From: Longimicrobiales bacterium
Lineage (GTDB): Bacteria > Gemmatimonadota > Gemmatimonadetes > Longimicrobiales > Gaopeijiaceae
Direction: 5' to 3'
DNA length: 32,486 nucleotides
Assembly (NCBI GenBank): GCA_028280525.1
Contig: JANQLR010000200.1
Location: 1-32,486, forward strand
Positions 29,285 to 32,486 of the stretch are shown piece after piece; position 1 is the first letter of the stretch; each line of letters begins with the position of its first letter. The notes beneath the pieces were generated by a model. The model ran no database searches and had not been told where the DNA came from. It was given only the letters and a program-made list of their open reading frames with translations. The position numbers were made by a program, and so were the translations under genes.

Positions 29285-32004
29285 GGCGTCCACCGCGCCT
29301 CCTGGAGTGGTGGCTCCTGCGGCGGCTGCCCCCGGACTTCCGGGGAGCCGTGGCCGGGGATCTGCAGGAGGAGTTCACGGAGAGGGCCGAGCGGTCGACG
29401 CCGTTCGCGGGACTCCGTGCGCGGATCTGGTACGCGGTGCAGGTGGTGAGCCTCGATGCGAGCGCGCTCGCGCGGGTGACGGGGACGACGAATGGGGAGT
29501 GGGCGCGGGATGAAGGCCAGCCCACGGCGGAGCGAGTCACGAGGAGCGGTGTGATGGACATGCTGATGCAGGACGTGCGCTACGCCGTGCGACGACTCCT
29601 GAAGAGCCCCGGCTTCACCCTGGTGGCGATCCTCTCCCTCGGACTGGGGATTGGGGCGAACTCGGCGCTCTTCACCATGGTCAACGCGGTCTTCCGGCAG
29701 GACACGGGGATCTCGGAGCCGGACCGCGTTGCACAGATCTACTGGAACGGGACGACGCCGTACTGGTCGATCAGCTGGAGCTGGTACCGGGGGATGCGGG
29801 ACGACCTGACGGACGTCTTCTCGCATACCTCGGCGACCCGGCTGCGCATGGCACGCACCGAACCCACGGGCGACGCCCTGGTCAGTTCGCTCCGGGTTTC
29901 GGGAGACTACTTCGGAGCGATCGGCGTGGCCCCGCGACTCGGGCGCACCTTCGAGCCGGGGGCCGAGACGGACGTAGAGACGGGGGCGGCCGTCGTCGTG
30001 CTCTCCCACGACTTCTGGACGCGGGTTCTGGCGGGCGATCCGGAGGTGATCGGGTCGACGCTTCGGATCGAGGCGACGCCGCACACGGTGCTCGGTGTGC
30101 TCCCGGAGGGGTTCACCGGGCAGATGGCCGGCGTCGAGGTCGACATCTACCTCCCGGACTTCGCCGCGGTCGCGAGTCCCGGAACCGACAACCTGATGGG
30201 CGTCGTTCGTCTGCAACCCGGGGTCTCCGCCGATCAGGCCCGCGCCGGGCTCGCGCGCCTCGCGCAGGATCTGAACGTGGGCCGTCCGGAGGACCGCACG
30301 CCGATCGCCTTCACCCTCGTGCCGCAGAGCGAGGTGTACGTCATCCCGGCGATCGACCCCATCGCGCGACAGATCGCCGGACTCCTCTTCCTGGTGGTGG
30401 GGCTCGTCCTCGTGATCGCCTGTACCAACCTCGCCTCCTTCCTGCTGACCCGCGCCGCGGATCGTCGCCGGGAGTTCGCGGTGCGGAGGGCGGTGGGTGC
30501 GAGCCGGGGGCGTGTGGTCGGCCAGCTCCTCGTGGAGTCGCTCCTCCTCGCCGGGCTCGGCGGGGTCGTCGGGATCACGCTGGGGCAGCTGGCGCTGAAT
30601 GCGTCCCTCGCCGTGGACCTTCCCGTCCCCGTCTCTCTCCGTCTCGACACGAGCATCGATCTCTTCGTACTTGGGACCACCCTCGGCGCGACGGTCGTCG
30701 CAGGTATCCTCTTCGGCCTCTTCCCGGCGGTGACGGCCGGACGCGAGGACGTCGCGCCCGTCCTTCGGGACGAGTCGACCGGAGCGGGTGGAGGCCGCGG
30801 CAAGGTGTCGCTGCGCGGCGCCCTCGTGGTGGCCCAGGTCTCCCTCTCCCTCGCACTCCTGATCGGCGCCGGCTTCTTCCTGCGCTCGCTCCTCTCCATG
30901 ACCCGGGTGGACCCCGGCTTCGACCGGGAGGACCGCGCCGTCGTCACCGTCGACCCGGGCAACAGCGGCTACGACCTGGCCGAGAGCCGCCGGATCATGG
31001 ACGACGCGCTGCGCATGGTGAGGGAGATGCCCGAGATCGAGTCGGCCACGATGGGGAACCGCGTGCCGATGCAGACCTGGATCTGGAGGTCCGGGATCCG
31101 CCGCAGCGATCAGCCCTTCACGGACACCCGCGAGTACGCCTTCCCACAGATCGCCTACGTCACCGACGGGTACTTCGAGACGCTCGGGATCGACATCGTT
31201 TCCGGCCGTCCGATCGGGGAGGAGGACGTGGCGGGCGCACCCCCGGTCGTGGTCGTGAACCGGGCGCTCGCCCGGGAGCTCTGGCCGGACGATCCCGAGG
31301 GTGCCGTCGGCCGGAGCGTGCTGCTCCAGAACTTCCCGGACAGCGTCGCGACGGTCGTGGGGATCGCGCCCGACGTGAAGGTCACGACGCTGGACGAGTC
31401 ACCCACCACCTACATGTACCAGGCCCAGCGGCAGGTCGGGGTGCAGTCCGCCCTCCTCGTCGCGAGGCCCCGGCCGGGGAGCGGGAGCGGTGACGGGGCG
31501 ACGAAGGCGCTGGCCGAACGGCTGCGGCGCGAGATCAAGACGATTGATCCGGACATGTACGTCCACACCGCGACCACCGTGGAGACCATGACGGGCACGA
31601 CGCTCTTCATTCCCCGGGTGGGCGCCGCCCTCCTCGCCCTCTTCGGCGCCCTCGCCGTCGTGATGGCCTCGATCGGCCTCTACGGCCTCGTCGCATTCGG
31701 GGTGAAGCGGCGGGAGAAGGAGGTGGGGATTCGTCTTTCTCTCGGGGCCGATCCGGCCCGGATCGTCCGCACCATGATGGCGGCGGGGACTCGGCTCGTC
31801 GTGATCGGCGTGGCGATCGGACTGGCGCTCGGGGTCGGCGCGGGGGCGCTCCTGGAGGACTTCCTCTTCGGGATCTCGCGCTTCGACCCGATCACCCTGG
31901 TGGCGGTGCCGCTCCTCCTCCTCGCGATCGCGGTGCTCGCCTCGTGGATCCCGGCGCGGCGCGCCGCCTCGATCGACCCGGTGGAGTCGCTGCGCCGGGA
32001 GTAG
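29281..32004 (+). CDS. ADOP-type ABC transporter permease (FtsX/MacB-like, duplicated)
   Basis: The 907-residue protein has an N-terminal prefix (1-95, with LLRRLPPDFRGAVAGDLQEEF) typical of the ADOP group and then two MacB-type units. Unit one has DVRYAVRRLLKSPGFTLVAILSLGLGIGANSALF (98-131), a periplasmic domain and an FtsX domain (about 358-500) ending with the VRRAVGASRGR loop. Unit two has a helix at about 510-535, a periplasmic domain and an FtsX domain from about 780 with REKEVGIRLSLGADPARIV. No ATPase is encoded alongside, as usual for the group. The GTG at 29281 overlaps the PadR stop as GTGA. Substrate is unknown. Confidence 0.93.
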   Translation: MRRPPRLLEWWLLRRLPPDFRGAVAGDLQEEFTERAERSTPFAGLRARIWYAVQVVSLDASALARVTGTTNGEWARDEGQPTAERVTRSGVMDMLMQDVRYAVRRLLKSPGFTLVAILSLGLGIGANSALFTMVNAVFRQDTGISEPDRVAQIYWNGTTPYWSISWSWYRGMRDDLTDVFSHTSATRLRMARTEPTGDALVSSLRVSGDYFGAIGVAPRLGRTFEPGAETDVETGAAVVVLSHDFWTRVLAGDPEVIGSTLRIEATPHTVLGVLPEGFTGQMAGVEVDIYLPDFAAVASPGTDNLMGVVRLQPGVSADQARAGLARLAQDLNVGRPEDRTPIAFTLVPQSEVYVIPAIDPIARQIAGLLFLVVGLVLVIACTNLASFLLTRAADRRREFAVRRAVGASRGRVVGQLLVESLLLAGLGGVVGITLGQLALNASLAVDLPVPVSLRLDTSIDLFVLGTTLGATVVAGILFGLFPAVTAGREDVAPVLRDESTGAGGGRGKVSLRGALVVAQVSLSLALLIGAGFFLRSLLSMTRVDPGFDREDRAVVTVDPGNSGYDLAESRRIMDDALRMVREMPEIESATMGNRVPMQTWIWRSGIRRSDQPFTDTREYAFPQIAYVTDGYFETLGIDIVSGRPIGEEDVAGAPPVVVVNRALARELWPDDPEGAVGRSVLLQNFPDSVATVVGIAPDVKVTTLDESPTTYMYQAQRQVGVQSALLVARPRPGSGSGDGATKALAERLRREIKTIDPDMYVHTATTVETMTGTTLFIPRVGAALLALFGALAVVMASIGLYGLVAFGVKRREKEVGIRLSLGADPARIVRTMMAAGTRLVVIGVAIGLALGVGAGALLEDFLFGISRFDPITLVAVPLLLLAIAVLASWIPARRAASIDPVESLRRE

Positions 32005-32028
32005 GGACTCTTCGGCGTCGTCCCTCGC

Positions 32029-32486
32029 TCAGCCGAAGATGTCGAACTGCGGGGTCGCCGGGGGGGCGACGTCGGGCGCCGCTTCGGGCTCCGGAGTCGG
32101 CCTCTCGGCAGCCGCAGCTCCGTTTCCGGAGGTCGCCGCGACCTCCACCTCGGGTTCGAACTCGGTCAGCTGCGTTGAGTCCGCCGGCGGGTCCGACAAC
32201 GCAGGCCCCTCCATCGTCTCGGCCGCACGGTAGCCCTGTACTGCCCCGGAACCGCGGTAGCACCCCACCATCCGGATCAGCTCCGGCGCGACGATCTCCC
32301 TCAGCGGCCGGCCGTTCGAGCCGGTCCCCGCGGCGGCGAAGGAGAGGACGGCGGCGATGAGCGTCCGGACGAGCACGTCGGCCGCGAGCTCCCGGTCGCG
32401 GTGCGTCCACGATGCGTCATTCAGGAGCCCGTCGACGGCGTCGGAGCGGATCCGTTCCAGCGTGGCGTGGCCCCGGTCCGGTCCGT
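32029..32486 (-). CDS. unknown protein, C-terminal part (5' end outside window)
   Basis: The frame is open to the window edge, and 151 residues are visible. Coding continues upstream of the GTG at 32376 without a break (the preceding residues include THRDRELAADV), so that GTG is probably internal. A hydrophobic stretch, LVRTLIAAVLSFAAAG, is followed by REIVAPELIRMVGCYRGSG and a proline/glutamate-rich tail. I recognise no family; a membrane protein or a regulator with one membrane helix are possible. It is convergent with the permease gene, with 24 bases between stops. Confidence 0.5.
   Translation of the reverse strand, partial: GPDRGHATLERIRSDAVDGLLNDASWTHRDRELAADVLVRTLIAAVLSFAAAGTGSNGRPLREIVAPELIRMVGCYRGSGAVQGYRAAETMEGPALSDPPADSTQLTEFEPEVEVAATSGNGAAAAERPTPEPEAAPDVAPPATPQFDIFG

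Noticed and set aside
1-32486. CRISPR arrays, tRNA or rRNA genes, insertion sequences, prophage genes
   Set aside because: No regularly spaced repeats, cloverleaf-like T-loop signatures, transposase or integrase motifs or terminal inverted repeats were found on reading both strands.

Overview
The window is a GC-rich (roughly 70%) bacterial chromosome segment, almost fully coding on both strands, with no rRNA, tRNA, CRISPR array, transposase or phage gene that I can see. The PadR regulator coupled to a 907-residue duplicated permease with an N-terminal prefix (the ADOP type), the DUF5117/DUF4953-type secreted metalloprotease, the many exported beta-barrel or lipoprotein genes and the base composition together suggest Gemmatimonadota or a close relative such as Acidobacteriota. 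That assignment is inference; there is no marker gene in the window.

Layout. 1-549 (+) is the 3' end of a Glu/Leu/Phe/Val dehydrogenase. 522-6460 (-) is a five-gene operon: a [2Fe-2S] subunit, a molybdenum subunit, a DUF1460 amidase-like protein, an FAD subunit with an extra four-cysteine loop, and a membrane-anchored alpha/beta hydrolase, each start overlapping the preceding stop by 1-4 bases. The three enzyme subunits form a xanthine-oxidase-family molybdo-flavoenzyme that most resembles 4-hydroxybenzoyl-CoA reductase. 6651-7954 (+) holds a bacilliredoxin and a GNAT protein. 7964-9190 (-) holds arginase and a DUF427 protein. 9303-12813 (-) is an M20 peptidase, amidohydrolase and DUF1707/LiaF-like operon. 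12996-13172 (+) is a 58-residue membrane peptide, separated by a strong hairpin from a 7Fe-type ferredoxin (-). 13662-15066 (-) is a small helical protein, a PduO-type cobalamin adenosyltransferase and an HD-like protein.

15190-21120 (+) runs from a helix-turn-helix/zinc-ribbon/membrane protein through an RDD protein with a long insert, an HD hydrolase, CcdA, a DsbA-like lipoprotein, a lipoprotein predicted to be a beta-propeller and a membrane protein. CcdA and DsbA form an obvious disulfide relay in the envelope. 21249-22623 (-) is a membrane protein, a DUF1905 protein (probably with a CTG start) and a GNAT protein. 22853-28647 (+) is an envelope region: an HExxHxxGxxH metalloprotease, a small membrane protein, two small barrel-like proteins and a multi-histidine lipoprotein of unknown family. 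Two of these genes carry the same 28-base leader element. 28895-32004 (+) is PadR plus the ADOP permease behind an unusually AT-rich leader. 32029-32486 (-) is a partial unknown gene.

No gene-free stretch exceeds 300 bases; the longest are 28648-28894, 22624-22852 and 6461-6650. The most unusual items are the duplicated leader element, the DUF1460 gene lodged between molybdo-flavoenzyme subunit genes, and the exact [4Fe-4S]-type cysteine spacing in the FAD subunit.
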